The notes: generated from the letters alone by a model not told the origin. Counted from the first letter of the stretch, positions 33,379-42,392 are shown. The stretch is DNA of 64,000 nt from Shewanella halifaxensis HAW-EB4 (GCF_000019185.1 NC_010334.1:1364001-1428000); one strand, 5' to 3'. Program-made: numbers and translations.

Positions 33379-34275
33379 ATGGGCATGAGCCAGATGAAAC
33401 AAGAGTCCCTATACATTGGAATCGATGGTGGCGGCAGTAAGTGCCGTGCAACAATTTACACTCATGATTATCGCATTTTAGGTACGGGTGTCGCAGGACG
33501 CGCCAATCCACTTCATGGTTTAGCCCAAACATTTCAATCAATTGAAGAGTCTACTCAATTGGCACTGACTGATGCGGGTCTTACTCCTGCTGATAGCAAG
33601 CGATTAATCGCGGGCCTCGGTTTAGCGGGCGTTAATGTGCCTCGGCTTTATCAAGATATTGCAACTTGGCAGCATCCGTTTGCCAGTATGTATTTGACTA
33701 CCGACTTACATACAGCCTGCATTGGAGCGCATCAAGGTCAAGATGGGGCGGTTATTATCACCGGTACAGGCTCTTGTGGTTACGCTCGTGTAGCAGAAAA
33801 AGAGCTGTTCTTAGGCGGCCACGGCTTTGCCTTAGGTGATAAGGGAAGTGGTGCTTGGCTTGGACTTAAGGCGAGTGAGAGCGCATTGTTAGATTTAGAT
33901 GGTTTTGGTGAGAAAACCTTATTAACTCAGCGACTATATGATTACTTTGAGGTTAATTGTGCATTAGGCATTGTTGAAAACCTCGCAGGGCAGTCATCGA
34001 GTACCTACGCCAAGCTTGCTAGAATCGTGTTTGAATGCGCGGCGCAAAACGATGGTGTCGCGCTGGATATTGTTCGTGAAGGCGCAAGTTATATTAGCGA
34101 GCTTGCCAGAAAATTATTTGAGCTTAATCCACCACGATTTTCTATGATAGGTGGGCTAGCTGAGCCTCTAGCGTCTTGGTTAGATGAAGATGTCTTAAAC
34201 GAACTTTCCCCCACTTTACAGCCACCAGAGTGGGGCGCAGCATTTTATGCTCAGCAACAACATGTTAGCGCTTAA
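33379..34275 (+). CDS. nagK: N-acetylglucosamine kinase (BadF/BadG/BcrA/BcrD type)
   Basis: Phosphorylates cytoplasmic GlcNAc to GlcNAc-6-P. About 298 residues of the ASKHA fold: phosphate-1 loop YIGIDGGGSKCRATI near the start, and VIITGTGSCGYARV and GGHGFALGDKGSGAWLG in the middle. AAGAGG lies 6 nt before ATG 33379; an ATG eight codons upstream lacks a site. It replaces the PTS-type uptake of E. coli and is typical of Shewanella. nagA follows after 75 bp, and both are probably transcribed from operator 4. Confidence 0.92.
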   Translation: MGMSQMKQESLYIGIDGGGSKCRATIYTHDYRILGTGVAGRANPLHGLAQTFQSIEESTQLALTDAGLTPADSKRLIAGLGLAGVNVPRLYQDIATWQHPFASMYLTTDLHTACIGAHQGQDGAVIITGTGSCGYARVAEKELFLGGHGFALGDKGSGAWLGLKASESALLDLDGFGEKTLLTQRLYDYFEVNCALGIVENLAGQSSSTYAKLARIVFECAAQNDGVALDIVREGASYISELARKLFELNPPRFSMIGGLAEPLASWLDEDVLNELSPTLQPPEWGAAFYAQQQHVSA

Positions 34276-34350
34276 GTGCTGCATACATAGCAAATAGACG
34301 AAAAGTTGATACCCAATATACTCCGCCACACTTGAGTAAGTGAGAATAAA

Positions 34351-35484
34351 ATGAAGCAGACGATAATTGCAGATCGCGTGTTTGATGGAACTCGATTCCA
34401 TACTGACTTACCTATCACCTTTGAAGATGGTCACATCTTAGCTTTTGACACCTCGAAAGGGGCTGAAGAGTCACGCTTAAATGGCCTTATTGCACCTGGC
34501 TTTATTGATGTACAAGTTAATGGCGGTGGAGGGGTGTTATTTAATGCCTCTGCGAGTTTAAAAGGCATCGAAACCATTGGCCAAGCTCATGCCAAATTTG
34601 GCACTACGGCTTATTTGCCGACGCTAATTACCGATGATGTCAGTGTTATGCGTCAGGCCGCTGATGCGGTCGCTGAGGCGGTAAAATTAAATAGTGCAGG
34701 AGTTGTCGGTGTTCATTTTGAAGGGCCGCACTTAAGTGTGCCTAAAAAAGGGGTGCACCCGCAGCCACATATCAGGCGTATTTCAGATGCTGAGCTTGAA
34801 GTCTTTGGTCGCCAAGACTTAGGCATTAAAGTGGTAACGCTTGCGCCAGAGAATGTCTCACCTGAGGTGATAGAGGCCTTAGTCAAAGCTGGTGTTAAAG
34901 TCTGTTTAGGCCACTCGAATGCCGATTACGATACGGTTAAAAGAGCACTCGCAGCCGGCGCTACAGGCTTTACCCATCTATATAATGCCATGTCAGCACT
35001 GGACTCTAGAAACCCTGGCATGGTTGGTGCGGCGCTAGAGAGTCAAGATGCTTGGTGTGGCTTGATTGTTGATGGTCACCATGTGCATCCCGCTTCGGCA
35101 AGAGTGGCAATCAATGCCAAGCCTAAAGGCAAGGTGATGTTAGTTACCGATGCCATGCCGCCTGTAGGGCTGGATGAAGAGGTCAGCTTCGAGCTATTTG
35201 GTACTCAGGTGCAGCGAGTAGGCGATAGGCTTAATGCGGTAACTGGTGAGCTAGCGGGTTGCGTGCTCGATATGGCTGGGGCTGTGGCGAATACGGTCAA
35301 GATGTTGGGGCTTGAACCTGCTGAAGCACTGCGAATGGCATCTCTGTATCCCGCCCAGTTTCTAGGGTTAAGTGACAAGATGGGATCGCTGCAAGTTGGC
35401 GGGCGAGCCGATATGGTGCTTCTGGATAATAACTTTGGTGTTGAGCAAACCTTTATTGCTGGTGAGCTCGCTTTTAAGCGCTAG
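34351..35484 (+). CDS. nagA: N-acetylglucosamine-6-phosphate deacetylase
   Basis: Amidohydrolase converting GlcNAc-6-P to glucosamine-6-P and acetate, 377 residues. Metal and substrate motifs are seen: GFIDVQVNGGGGVLFN, HFEGPHLS (metal-binding Glu), LGHSNADYDT, THLYNAMS, IVDGHHVHP and the catalytic Asp in VTDAMPP. Its product should feed glucosamine-6-P deaminase (NagB), but no such gene is in the cluster; in Shewanella oneidensis nagB-II lies beside nagA (from memory). Confidence 0.95.
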   Translation: MKQTIIADRVFDGTRFHTDLPITFEDGHILAFDTSKGAEESRLNGLIAPGFIDVQVNGGGGVLFNASASLKGIETIGQAHAKFGTTAYLPTLITDDVSVMRQAADAVAEAVKLNSAGVVGVHFEGPHLSVPKKGVHPQPHIRRISDAELEVFGRQDLGIKVVTLAPENVSPEVIEALVKAGVKVCLGHSNADYDTVKRALAAGATGFTHLYNAMSALDSRNPGMVGAALESQDAWCGLIVDGHHVHPASARVAINAKPKGKVMLVTDAMPPVGLDEEVSFELFGTQVQRVGDRLNAVTGELAGCVLDMAGAVANTVKMLGLEPAEALRMASLYPAQFLGLSDKMGSLQVGGRADMVLLDNNFGVEQTFIAGELAFKR

Positions 35485-35511
35485 TCATCAGTTGAGCTCA
35501 TCGGTTCCAAT

Positions 35512-35558
35512 CAAAGTCTCTGTAGTGAATAGTAACTTGAAAAACACCGGAGACTTTG
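35512..35558. repeat. Inverted repeat between nagA and nagX
   Basis: CAAAGTCTC and GAGACTTTG, 9 bp perfect, separated by 29 nt, in the 118-bp gap. There is no clear T tail; it may stabilise the 3' end of a nagKA transcript. Confidence 0.45.
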
Positions 35559-35602
35559 CTTTATAGTCAGTGCGTGAAAAGTGGTAGAAAAGGGCTGTTT
35601 AA

Positions 35603-36799
35603 ATGACAACAATAATAACTAAACCCCAATCAAGTCTTATCGAGTCACACTTAAAATTACAGACTCAATCGATTGCCAAGTCTGAAGCAAAGCCTAGGCT
35701 TAAGTCTTTAGATGCTTTGCGTGGCTTTGATATGTTCTGGATCTTAGGCGGCGAGGCCATTTTTGCAGCGTTATTAGTACTGACTGGTTGGGCTGGCTTT
35801 AAGTGGTTTGATGGACAGATGCATCACAGTGTTTGGAATGGTTTTACTTTCTACGATTTGATTTTCCCGCTGTTCATCTTCCTCTCAGGCGTCGCGCTAG
35901 GCTTATCACCGAAACGACTGGACAAGTTACCCCTGCCTCCGCGCTTGCCACTATACAAACATGCAATAAAGCGACTGTTCCTATTACTGCTTTTTGGCGT
36001 TATCTATAACCATGGTTGGGGCACCGGAGCATCGTTTGCTGTCGGTGATATTCGCTATGCTAGCGTACTGGGTAGAATTGCCTTCGCATGGTTTTTCTGT
36101 GCACTTTTGGTTTGGCACACCAGTTTAAAAACTCAGATAGTGACTGCTATTGTCGTATTAGTCGGTTACGCCTTGCTGCAAGCCTTCCCTATGATGACAT
36201 TAGATAGCAGCGGCGCCTTTAGTCAAACAGGCTCAATTAACGCCGCCGTCGATAGCCTGATATTGCCAGGCATAACTTATCAGAACGCTGCCGTCGATCC
36301 CGAGGGAATACTCTCGACCATTCCCGCCGTCGTCAATGGCTTGTTTGGTGTCTTTGTCGGGCACTTTATCGTCAAGCCACACGTTAAAGGTGAGTGGTTT
36401 AAGCTGGCGGTATTAGCCGCATCGGGTGTAGCCTTAGTTGCGCTGGGCTGGCTTATTTCTCCTCTTATCCCAGTGAATAAAACTCTGTGGACCAGCAGCT
36501 TTACCCTAGTGAGCTCAGGCTGGAGCATACTCTTCTTAGCCTTGTTTTACGCCGTTATTGATGTGGTCAAGGTGCAGAAATGGGCCTTTTTCTTTACGGT
36601 TATCGGCTGCAACTCCATTGTTATCTACATTGCGAGCAGTATCGTAAATTGGAAATACACCGCGCAAAGTTTATTTGGCCAACTGATCTCAGGCCTGCCT
36701 AATAATGCTCAGGCACTAGCTGGTGTTATCACTCTACTGTTGGTGCAGTGGCTGGTGCTTTACTGGATGTATAAGCGAAACATCTTCATTAAGGTTTAA
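35603..36799 (+). CDS. nagX: NagX, membrane protein of GlcNAc utilisation
   Basis: 398 residues with about ten membrane helices. It opens with RLKSLDALRGFDMFWILGGEAI and FTFYDLIFPLFIFLSGVALG, motifs of the DUF5009/HGSNAT-like family (related to heparan-alpha-glucosaminide acetyltransferase). In Shewanella and relatives this gene is a fixed partner of nagA, nagK and nagP. The biochemical role is not proved; transmembrane acetyl transfer to a glucosamine, or transport, has been suggested. It follows nagA by 118 bp. Confidence 0.88.
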   Translation: MTTIITKPQSSLIESHLKLQTQSIAKSEAKPRLKSLDALRGFDMFWILGGEAIFAALLVLTGWAGFKWFDGQMHHSVWNGFTFYDLIFPLFIFLSGVALGLSPKRLDKLPLPPRLPLYKHAIKRLFLLLLFGVIYNHGWGTGASFAVGDIRYASVLGRIAFAWFFCALLVWHTSLKTQIVTAIVVLVGYALLQAFPMMTLDSSGAFSQTGSINAAVDSLILPGITYQNAAVDPEGILSTIPAVVNGLFGVFVGHFIVKPHVKGEWFKLAVLAASGVALVALGWLISPLIPVNKTLWTSSFTLVSSGWSILFLALFYAVIDVVKVQKWAFFFTVIGCNSIVIYIASSIVNWKYTAQSLFGQLISGLPNNAQALAGVITLLLVQWLVLYWMYKRNIFIKV

Positions 36800-36887
36800 G
36801 CTATTAATACTCAGCCTTGATTAAGCTCTTTTAGCCGAAGGCGGCTAGGGGAGAGGTAATAGGTTCAAATTAGCTATTTGAGTATAA

Positions 36888-36903
36888 ATGACAGCGTTGT
36901 CTT
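36888..36903. promoter_or_regulatory. NagR operator 5 (nagP)
   Basis: ATGACAGCGTTGTCTT; the right half departs from the dyad at one base (T for A), 183 bp upstream of nagP. Confidence 0.72.
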
Positions 36904-37085
36904 TTTGGTCGTAATGTTTTAACATCGGTGAAACATTAGGCTTTGTACGAGTCTAAAATTTAAAGTCAAAGTTGAGAATATAAGCAGATGATAAGCTGCT
37001 TAGGTAAAGCGGTAACAATGAAGGATGGGGTAGCAGTTTAATCTGGTATCATAAAATTAATTACTATAAGAAGCAGGTTTAATAC

Positions 37086-38399
37086 ATGACAGCAACGACT
37101 CAGGCTCAAGCTAGCCCTAAGAGCAGTTTACTGCCTATGACCATTATCGGTGTGTTATTTTTTATCTTCGGATTTGTGACTTGGCTTAACGGCTCGCTAA
37201 TCCCTTTTCTTAAAATCATCTGTGAGCTTAATGAATTCCAAGCCTTGTTTGTGACGTTTGCTTTTTACATTGCTTATACCGTGATGGCTCTGCCGATGTC
37301 ATCGATACTTAAAAAAACTGGCTACAAAAACGGTATGGCTATTGGTTTGGCTATTATGGTTGTCGGCTCATTACTGTTTATCCCAGCGGCGCAGAGCGCA
37401 AACTTTACCCTATTCCTTGGTGCTCTGTTTGTATTAGGTACGGGCTTGACCATTTTGCAAACCGCATCAAATCCTTATGTAGTGCATATCGGCCCTAAAG
37501 AAAGTGCCGCGATGCGAATTAGTATCATGGGGCTTATCAATAAAGGTGCGGGCGTTATCGTGCCAATCTTGTTTACTGCATTAGTGCTGTCAGGCTTTGA
37601 AAACTTCACCGCAGATCACTTAGCGGCATTGAGTGAGGCTGACCGCCTAGCACAAATTAGTGAGTTATCTTCAAGATTGGTTATGCCATACATCTATATG
37701 GCTGTGGCGCTGACTTTCCTAATTGGTTTAGTCAAGTTCTCATCGCTTCCAGAGCTTGAGTTTGAAGCGGCAGAAGATCATCAAGAAAAAGGCAGCATTA
37801 CTCATTTCCCTCAGGTGATCCTTGGCGCAGTCGCCTTGTTTGCCTATGTCGGTGTGGAAGTGATTGCCGGTGACACTATTGGTTTGTACGGTGAAAGCTT
37901 AGGGGTTCATAACTTTGCCTCACTAACGTCTTACACCATGGTGTTTATGGTATTTGGCTACATTATTGGTGTGACCTGTATTCCTAAGTTCATTAGCCAA
38001 GAGAAAGCTTTGCTTGGCTCTGCAATCGCTGGGATCCTCTGTATTGTCGGTGCGGCGCTAGGTTCGCGTGAAAGCACACTGATGGCCGATATCCTTTGGG
38101 GCTGGAGTGGTATTCCTGTGATCCCTAACACCGTCACCTTTGTCGCGTTAATGGGATTGGCACATGCACTAGTCTGGCCTTCAATTTGGCCTCTAGCACT
38201 AGAGGGCCTAGGTAAGTATACGGCTCAAGGCTCGGCACTGCTGATCATGGGGATCTCGGGTGGCGCAATACTGCCGCTAATTTTTGGTAAGGTAGCCTAT
38301 TTTGCTGACAATACTCAGGTTGCTTATTGGGTCGGTCTGCCTTGTTATCTGTTCATCCTGTTTTATGCGCTAAAAGGCCATAAGATGCGTAGCTGGTAA
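37086..38399 (+). CDS. nagP: N-acetylglucosamine permease NagP (MFS)
   Basis: Inner-membrane transporter of the fucose permease-like MFS group, 437 residues with twelve predicted helices. It begins with LPMTIIGVLFFIFGFVTWLNGSLIPFLK, the FucP/NagP signature, and contains TILQTASNPYVVHIGP near residue 119. It brings GlcNAc into the cytoplasm, where NagK acts. It has its own operator and a terminator, so it is a separate transcription unit at the end of the cluster. Confidence 0.93.
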   Translation: MTATTQAQASPKSSLLPMTIIGVLFFIFGFVTWLNGSLIPFLKIICELNEFQALFVTFAFYIAYTVMALPMSSILKKTGYKNGMAIGLAIMVVGSLLFIPAAQSANFTLFLGALFVLGTGLTILQTASNPYVVHIGPKESAAMRISIMGLINKGAGVIVPILFTALVLSGFENFTADHLAALSEADRLAQISELSSRLVMPYIYMAVALTFLIGLVKFSSLPELEFEAAEDHQEKGSITHFPQVILGAVALFAYVGVEVIAGDTIGLYGESLGVHNFASLTSYTMVFMVFGYIIGVTCIPKFISQEKALLGSAIAGILCIVGAALGSRESTLMADILWGWSGIPVIPNTVTFVALMGLAHALVWPSIWPLALEGLGKYTAQGSALLIMGISGGAILPLIFGKVAYFADNTQVAYWVGLPCYLFILFYALKGHKMRSW

Positions 38400-38437
38400 A
38401 TACTCGACACAAGCTCTATTTTGATTGGAGCAGTTAT

Positions 38438-38463
38438 AAAGGAGCCTAAGGGCTCCTTTTTTG
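38438..38463 (+). terminator. Intrinsic terminator after nagP
   Basis: AAAGGAGCC-TAAG-GGCTCCTTT hairpin (38438-38459) with T run. Confidence 0.88.
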
Positions 38464-38490
38464 TTTTTAGTCATGATAAATAGAGAAAAG

Positions 38491-38620
38491 CTAAGACGGT
38501 AAAGGCCGGATAAGAGTCGGGGAGAAGCCGGAAAAAGCGAAGATGGAAAAGATAAGATCTCTGTAGGTCGGCATTTATGCCGTCATTGGTCTTAAAAAGG
38601 TAATGGATAGCTAGTAAGTG
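38491..38620. repeat. Tandem intergenic repeat, copy 1 (130 bp)
   Basis: Starts CTAAGACGGTAAAGGCC and ends with TAATGGATAGCTAGTAAGTG. It contains CTGTAGGTCGGCATTTATGCC, whose CGGCAT-TT-ATGCCG core is a perfect dyad. Compared with copies 2 and 3 it lacks about 22 bp after AGATGGAAAAG. Confidence 0.85.
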
Positions 38621-38773
38621 CTAAGACGGTAAAGGCCGGATAAGAGCTGGGTAGAAGCCGAGAAAAGCTCAGATGGAAAAGACGGAAGAGCAATGGCGAA
38701 AAGATAAGAGTTCTGTAGGTCGGCAGTTATGGCGTCATTGGTTTTAAAAAAGGTAATGGATAGCTAGTAAGTG
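38621..38773. repeat. Tandem intergenic repeat, copy 2 (153 bp)
   Basis: Same unit as copy 1 with the extra segment around GACGGAAGAGCAATGGCG. The central dyad is changed to CGGCAGTTATGGCG. Confidence 0.85.
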
Positions 38774-38905
38774 CTAAGACGGTAAAGGCCAGATAAGAGC
38801 CGGGTAGAAGCCGAAAAAAGCTCAGATGGAAAAGCCGGAAGAGCACAGGCGAAAAGATAAGATCTCTGTAGGTCGGCATTTATGCCGTCATTGGTTTATA
38901 AAAAA
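38774..38905. repeat. Tandem intergenic repeat, copy 3 (about 130 bp, 3' truncated)
   Basis: Same unit as copy 2 up to TGCCGTCATTGGTTTATAAA, then diverges before the TAATGGATAGCTAG end. The central dyad is intact. Confidence 0.82.
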
Positions 38906-38934
38906 GAGACTAGGTACGAGTAAATTGCAGATAC

Positions 38935-38963
38935 AAAAAAGCCACTCAGTGAGTGGCTTTTTT
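38935..38963 (-). terminator. Terminator of tRNA module 1
   Basis: Near-perfect palindrome AAAAAAGCCACT...AGTGGCTTTTTT; gives a U-tailed hairpin directly after the tRNA-Thr 3' end on the minus strand. Confidence 0.88.
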
Positions 38964-38970
38964 GTTTTTA

Positions 38971-39046
<76 letters not shown>

Positions 39047-39098
39047 TTATTTGTCTAACAAGTGATTCGCTAATGCTAAATGACTCATTAAAAAATGT

Positions 39099-39174
39099 TG
39101 GTGCCCGAACCCGGAATCGAACCAGGGACACGAGGATTTTCAATCCTCTGCTCTACCGACTGAGCTATTCGGGC
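39099..39174 (-). tRNA. tRNA-Phe (GAA), copy 1
   Basis: 76 nt on the minus strand with encoded CCA. Acceptor GCCCGAA/TTCGGGC, D arm GCTCAGTCGGTAGAGC, anticodon stem GAGGA/TCCTC with loop TTGAAAA (anticodon GAA), T loop TTCGATT. First gene of module 1. Confidence 0.97.
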
Positions 39175-39247
39175 AACTAATCGCTACTAATGTATGCGTT
39201 AGATTTGCTACTTCAAACCAAGCCTTTAAAGCCCGTCTCGTTTGGAG

Positions 39248-39283
39248 TGCGCGTATAGTATAGTGATGTTTTAAAAGGTGCAA
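39248..39283 (-). promoter_or_regulatory. Promoter of tRNA module 1
   Basis: Minus strand: TTGCAC (39283-39278), 17-bp spacer, TACTAT (39260-39255), then a GC-rich discriminator ACGCGCAC. This architecture is typical of stringently controlled stable-RNA promoters. Confidence 0.75.
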
Positions 39284-39666
39284 GTGCTTTTTTTATTGTG
39301 TGCGCGATTAGTAACCTAATTCCTTGTTTATCTTCTGTTGATCGGTTTAAAAAGCGCTAGTAGTAAGCCTGCTAACTTTGGAAGCGGTATTATTTGTAAC
39401 TATGGTTCGGTTGTTCGGTGCCTGCCGTTGATTTTCTTCAATGACATGATCTAAATACGAGTTATAACATGAAGCACTTAACTTAAAGGGGAAATTTATC
39501 TCTGGCGGGATAAGCAAAGGATACAAATAATTACTCGCTTATGGATAAGACTTTCTTTACTTAATTTAACTTCGCTTGGAACAGAGTGAGCTGATTGAAC
39601 CTGAAGGTTTCATAGATAAGTCTCCAAAGTGTCAACTTATCTCAGGACGGGACAAACTGCAGATAC
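39284..39666. other. Spacer between tRNA modules 1 and 2
   Basis: About 380 bp with no credible gene. Its left part resembles the spacer between modules 2 and 3 only in short stretches such as ACTCGCTTATGGATAAG, suggesting an old larger duplication that has diverged outside the tRNA units. Confidence 0.55.
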
Positions 39667-39695
39667 AAAAAAGCCACTCAGTGAGTGGCTTTTTT
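39667..39695 (-). terminator. Terminator of tRNA module 2
   Basis: Same sequence as the module 1 terminator. Confidence 0.88.
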
Positions 39696-39702
39696 GTTTT
39701 TA

Positions 39703-39778
<76 letters not shown>

Positions 39779-39830
39779 TTATTTGTCTAACAAGTAATTC
39801 GCTAATGCTAAATGACTCATTAAAAAATGT

Positions 39831-39906
39831 TGGTGCCCGAACCCGGAATCGAACCAGGGACACGAGGATTTTCAATCCTCTGCTCTACCGACTGAGCTAT
39901 TCGGGC
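39831..39906 (-). tRNA. tRNA-Phe (GAA), copy 2
   Basis: Identical over 76 nt to the copy at 39099-39174. Confidence 0.97.
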
Positions 39907-39980
39907 AACTAAGCGCTACTAATGTATGCGTTAGATTTGCTACTTCAAACTGAGCCTTTAAAGCCTGTCTCGTTTGGAGT

Positions 39981-40015
39981 GCGCGTATAATATAGCGATG
40001 TTTTCGAGGGGGCAA
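39981..40015 (-). promoter_or_regulatory. Promoter of tRNA module 2
   Basis: Minus strand: TTGCCC (40015-40010), 17-bp spacer, TATTAT (39992-39987), GC-rich discriminator. Confidence 0.75.
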
Positions 40016-40307
40016 GTGCTTTTAAGTCTGACTGGGTGACAAATAGACGTTATGTGGAATTATCCCTCATTTCAGGCTTTGATTGCGGTATATTTCGGCA
40101 GTGCCGTTCAATTATCAAGGCGGGATGAGTGAGGCTGGGCAACTATTCGAATAGCTTTGGAAGGCAATAGCTTATTGAGCTTTGAGGTAACAAGGCTTAA
40201 ATTCAAACATTTTAGAAACAAAAAAATCACTCGCTCATGGATAGGGCTTTCTTGTTGAACGGCTAGCTTAACTTGGTTTAGTTTGGAGTAGAGTGAATTG
40301 CAGATAC
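40016..40307. other. Spacer between tRNA modules 2 and 3
   Basis: About 290 bp, no gene seen. Contains ACTCGCTCATGGATAGGGCTTTCTT, a diverged version of a stretch in the first spacer. Confidence 0.55.
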
Positions 40308-40336
40308 AAAAAAGCCACTCAGTGAGTGGCTTTTTT
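40308..40336 (-). terminator. Terminator of tRNA module 3
   Basis: Same sequence as the other two module terminators. Confidence 0.88.
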
Positions 40337-40343
40337 GTTTTTA

Positions 40344-40419
<76 letters not shown>

Positions 40420-40471
40420 TTATTTTTTTAACCAGTTAACTAATCAAGTTAGGTAACTCATTAATAAATGT

Positions 40472-40547
40472 TGGTGCCCGAACCCGGAATCGAACCAGGG
40501 ACACGAGGATTTTCAATCCTCTGCTCTACCGACTGAGCTATTCGGGC
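40472..40547 (-). tRNA. tRNA-Phe (GAA), copy 3
   Basis: Identical over 76 nt to the other two copies. The Phe-Thr spacer of this module differs more than those of modules 1 and 2. Confidence 0.97.
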
Positions 40548-40619
40548 AACTAAGCGCTACTAATGTATGCGTTAGATTTGCTACTTCAAACTGGGCCTTT
40601 AAAGCCTGTCTCGTTTGGA

Positions 40620-40656
40620 GTGCGCGTATCTTATAGCGATGAAATATTTCCTGCAA
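40620..40656 (-). promoter_or_regulatory. Promoter of tRNA module 3
   Basis: Minus strand: TTGCAG (40656-40651), 17-bp spacer, TAAGAT (40633-40628), GC-rich discriminator. The region from here to the yggX terminator at 40835 shows nothing else. Confidence 0.72.
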
Positions 40657-40834
40657 GGGCTTTTTTAATTGCGGGTGACTGTTCGGCTAGTTTGTGTGCA
40701 AATTTGCAAATGAGAACAATCATTGTGACATGGGGGGTTAAAAACTAGCTTAACCTCACATGTAATGGCCAGCTTTTAGCTAGCTAGTATTTAGTGAATG
40801 GGTGCTAGAAAATTGCTGATAGAGAGTTGGCAAA

Positions 40835-40873
40835 TAAAAAGACGCCGCTTAAATTAACTTTAAGCGACGTCTT
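40835..40873 (-). terminator. Intrinsic terminator after mutY-yggX
   Basis: 15-bp stem with one G-U pair (40839-40853 / 40859-40873), 5-nt loop, short T tail on the minus strand. Confidence 0.82.
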
Positions 40874-40900
40874 ATTTGGATTTAAATAGAGTTTGGAGCT

Positions 40901-41179
40901 TTACTCGTCGTCTTTTTGCGGTACGTAGCCTTCAATTTCAACGTCTTTACCTTCAAACAAAAAGTTTACCATCTGCTCTTCAAGAAACTTACGGTCATCA
41001 ACATTCATCATGTTCAGTTTCTTTTCGTTGATCAACATGGTCTGCTTTGACTGCCAAAGTGCCCAAGCTTCTTTACTGACATTGTCAAAAATACGCTTGC
41101 CTAAGTCACCTGGGTAAAGCTGAAAACCTAGGCCTTCTGCTTCTTTGTTTAAGTACACGCAGTTTACAGTGCGAGCCAT
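40901..41179 (-). CDS. yggX: Probable Fe(2+)-trafficking protein YggX
   Basis: 92 residues, cytoplasmic. Protects Fe-S clusters from oxidants and helps iron supply in enterobacteria. MARTVNCVYLNKEAEGLGFQ with the conserved Cys7, then LGKRIFDNVSKEAWALWQ. It starts 2 nt after the mutY stop, so the two are cotranscribed; MutY itself carries an Fe-S cluster. Confidence 0.96.
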   Translation of the reverse strand: MARTVNCVYLNKEAEGLGFQLYPGDLGKRIFDNVSKEAWALWQSKQTMLINEKKLNMMNVDDRKFLEEQMVNFLFEGKDVEIEGYVPQKDDE

Positions 41180-41181
41180 GA

Positions 41182-42246
41182 TTACTCCTTAATTAAGACA
41201 GAACCTAAGTCGGCCAAAATTCGCTCGGTTGCGGCGGCTAAACCAACTTTAGGTGGATGAGTTAAGTTATACCAGACAGTGGAAGCTTGTTCCATGATCT
41301 GGTTATCGCTAATACCACTTACACGTACCAGCATCGGTTGGATATCGAGGTGAAAGTGACTAAAAGTGTGTCTAAAGCCGACTAACTCTTGCTGTGAGTT
41401 AACACTTAACTGGTTATCTTTAATATAAGTATCGAGTTCGGCTCGGTCACTAAACTGAGGAAAGCACCAGAGGCCGCCCCAAATGCCGGCAGGAGGACGT
41501 TTTTCAAGATGCACTTGATGCTTATCTTCTATGACTAATAGCCAGGCTGATTTTTCTGGAATAACTTTCTTGGGTTTTTTACCCGGATACTCGCTCTGTC
41601 GTCCACTTAACTGTGCCTTGCAGTCTATGGCTACAGGGCACTGGGCGCAGTTAGGCTTTGAGCGCGTACATACAGTCGCACCAATATCCATCATGGCCTG
41701 ATTATACTTTTGAATATCTTTAGCAGGGGTTAACGCTTCAGTTAATAGCCAAAGAGCTTGTTCGACAGTTTTTTTTCCTGGCCAACCTTCGATTGCACCA
41801 TGGCGAGCCAAAACACGCTTTACGTTACCGTCGAGAATAGCAAAGTTGAGCCCTAAAGAGAGGGAGAGCACGGCACCTGCCGTTGAGCGACCTATACCTG
41901 GTAGCGCCAAGACATGGTCGAAGTCTGTTGGAAACGTGCTATTAAACTCAGATTGCATTATCTGCGCGGCTTTATGTAGGTTTCGGGCGCGTGCGTAATA
42001 ACCAAGTCCAGTCCAGTGATGTAACACTTCGTCTTGCTCGGCACTGGCTAAGCTATCTATATCGGGAAATCGAGCAATAAACTTTTCGAAATAGGGGATA
42101 ACCGTGGCAACTTGAGTCTGCTGTAGCATGATCTCTGAAATCCATACTTTATATGGGGTTTTATTGAGTTGCCAGGGAAGTTGTTTACGACCGAAGTTGT
42201 CGTACCATTGGATAATTCTTGTTGAAAAAAGCGCGGTAGTTTTCAT
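41182..42246 (-). CDS. mutY: A/G-specific adenine DNA glycosylase MutY
   Basis: Removes adenine mispaired with 8-oxoguanine. 354 residues. Helix-hairpin-helix with catalytic Asp: LPGIGRSTAGAVLSLSLG followed by AILDGNVKRVLAR. The [4Fe-4S] loop is C-X6-C-X2-C-X5-C (CTRSKPNCAQCPVAIDC). A C-terminal NUDIX-like domain (about 230-350) recognises 8-oxoG. Operon with yggX, divergent from trmB. Confidence 0.97.
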   Translation of the reverse strand: MKTTALFSTRIIQWYDNFGRKQLPWQLNKTPYKVWISEIMLQQTQVATVIPYFEKFIARFPDIDSLASAEQDEVLHHWTGLGYYARARNLHKAAQIMQSEFNSTFPTDFDHVLALPGIGRSTAGAVLSLSLGLNFAILDGNVKRVLARHGAIEGWPGKKTVEQALWLLTEALTPAKDIQKYNQAMMDIGATVCTRSKPNCAQCPVAIDCKAQLSGRQSEYPGKKPKKVIPEKSAWLLVIEDKHQVHLEKRPPAGIWGGLWCFPQFSDRAELDTYIKDNQLSVNSQQELVGFRHTFSHFHLDIQPMLVRVSGISDNQIMEQASTVWYNLTHPPKVGLAAATERILADLGSVLIKE

Positions 42247-42383
42247 CGGCGCAGTGTAACTTCAGCCTTGGGTTTAAACAAGTAAAGCACAGGCCTTTTT
42301 AAGGCAAAATAGTGGGTGGATAGTGAAAAAAACACCTTATTTAAGGGCAAAGCAAAGGCACAGCTCGCACAAACTGAGATTAT

Positions 42384-42392
42384 TGGTATAAT
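42384..42392 (+). promoter_or_regulatory. Extended -10 promoter candidate for trmB
   Basis: TGGTATAAT about 105 bp before trmB in the mutY/trmB divergent region; no good -35. Confidence 0.45.
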
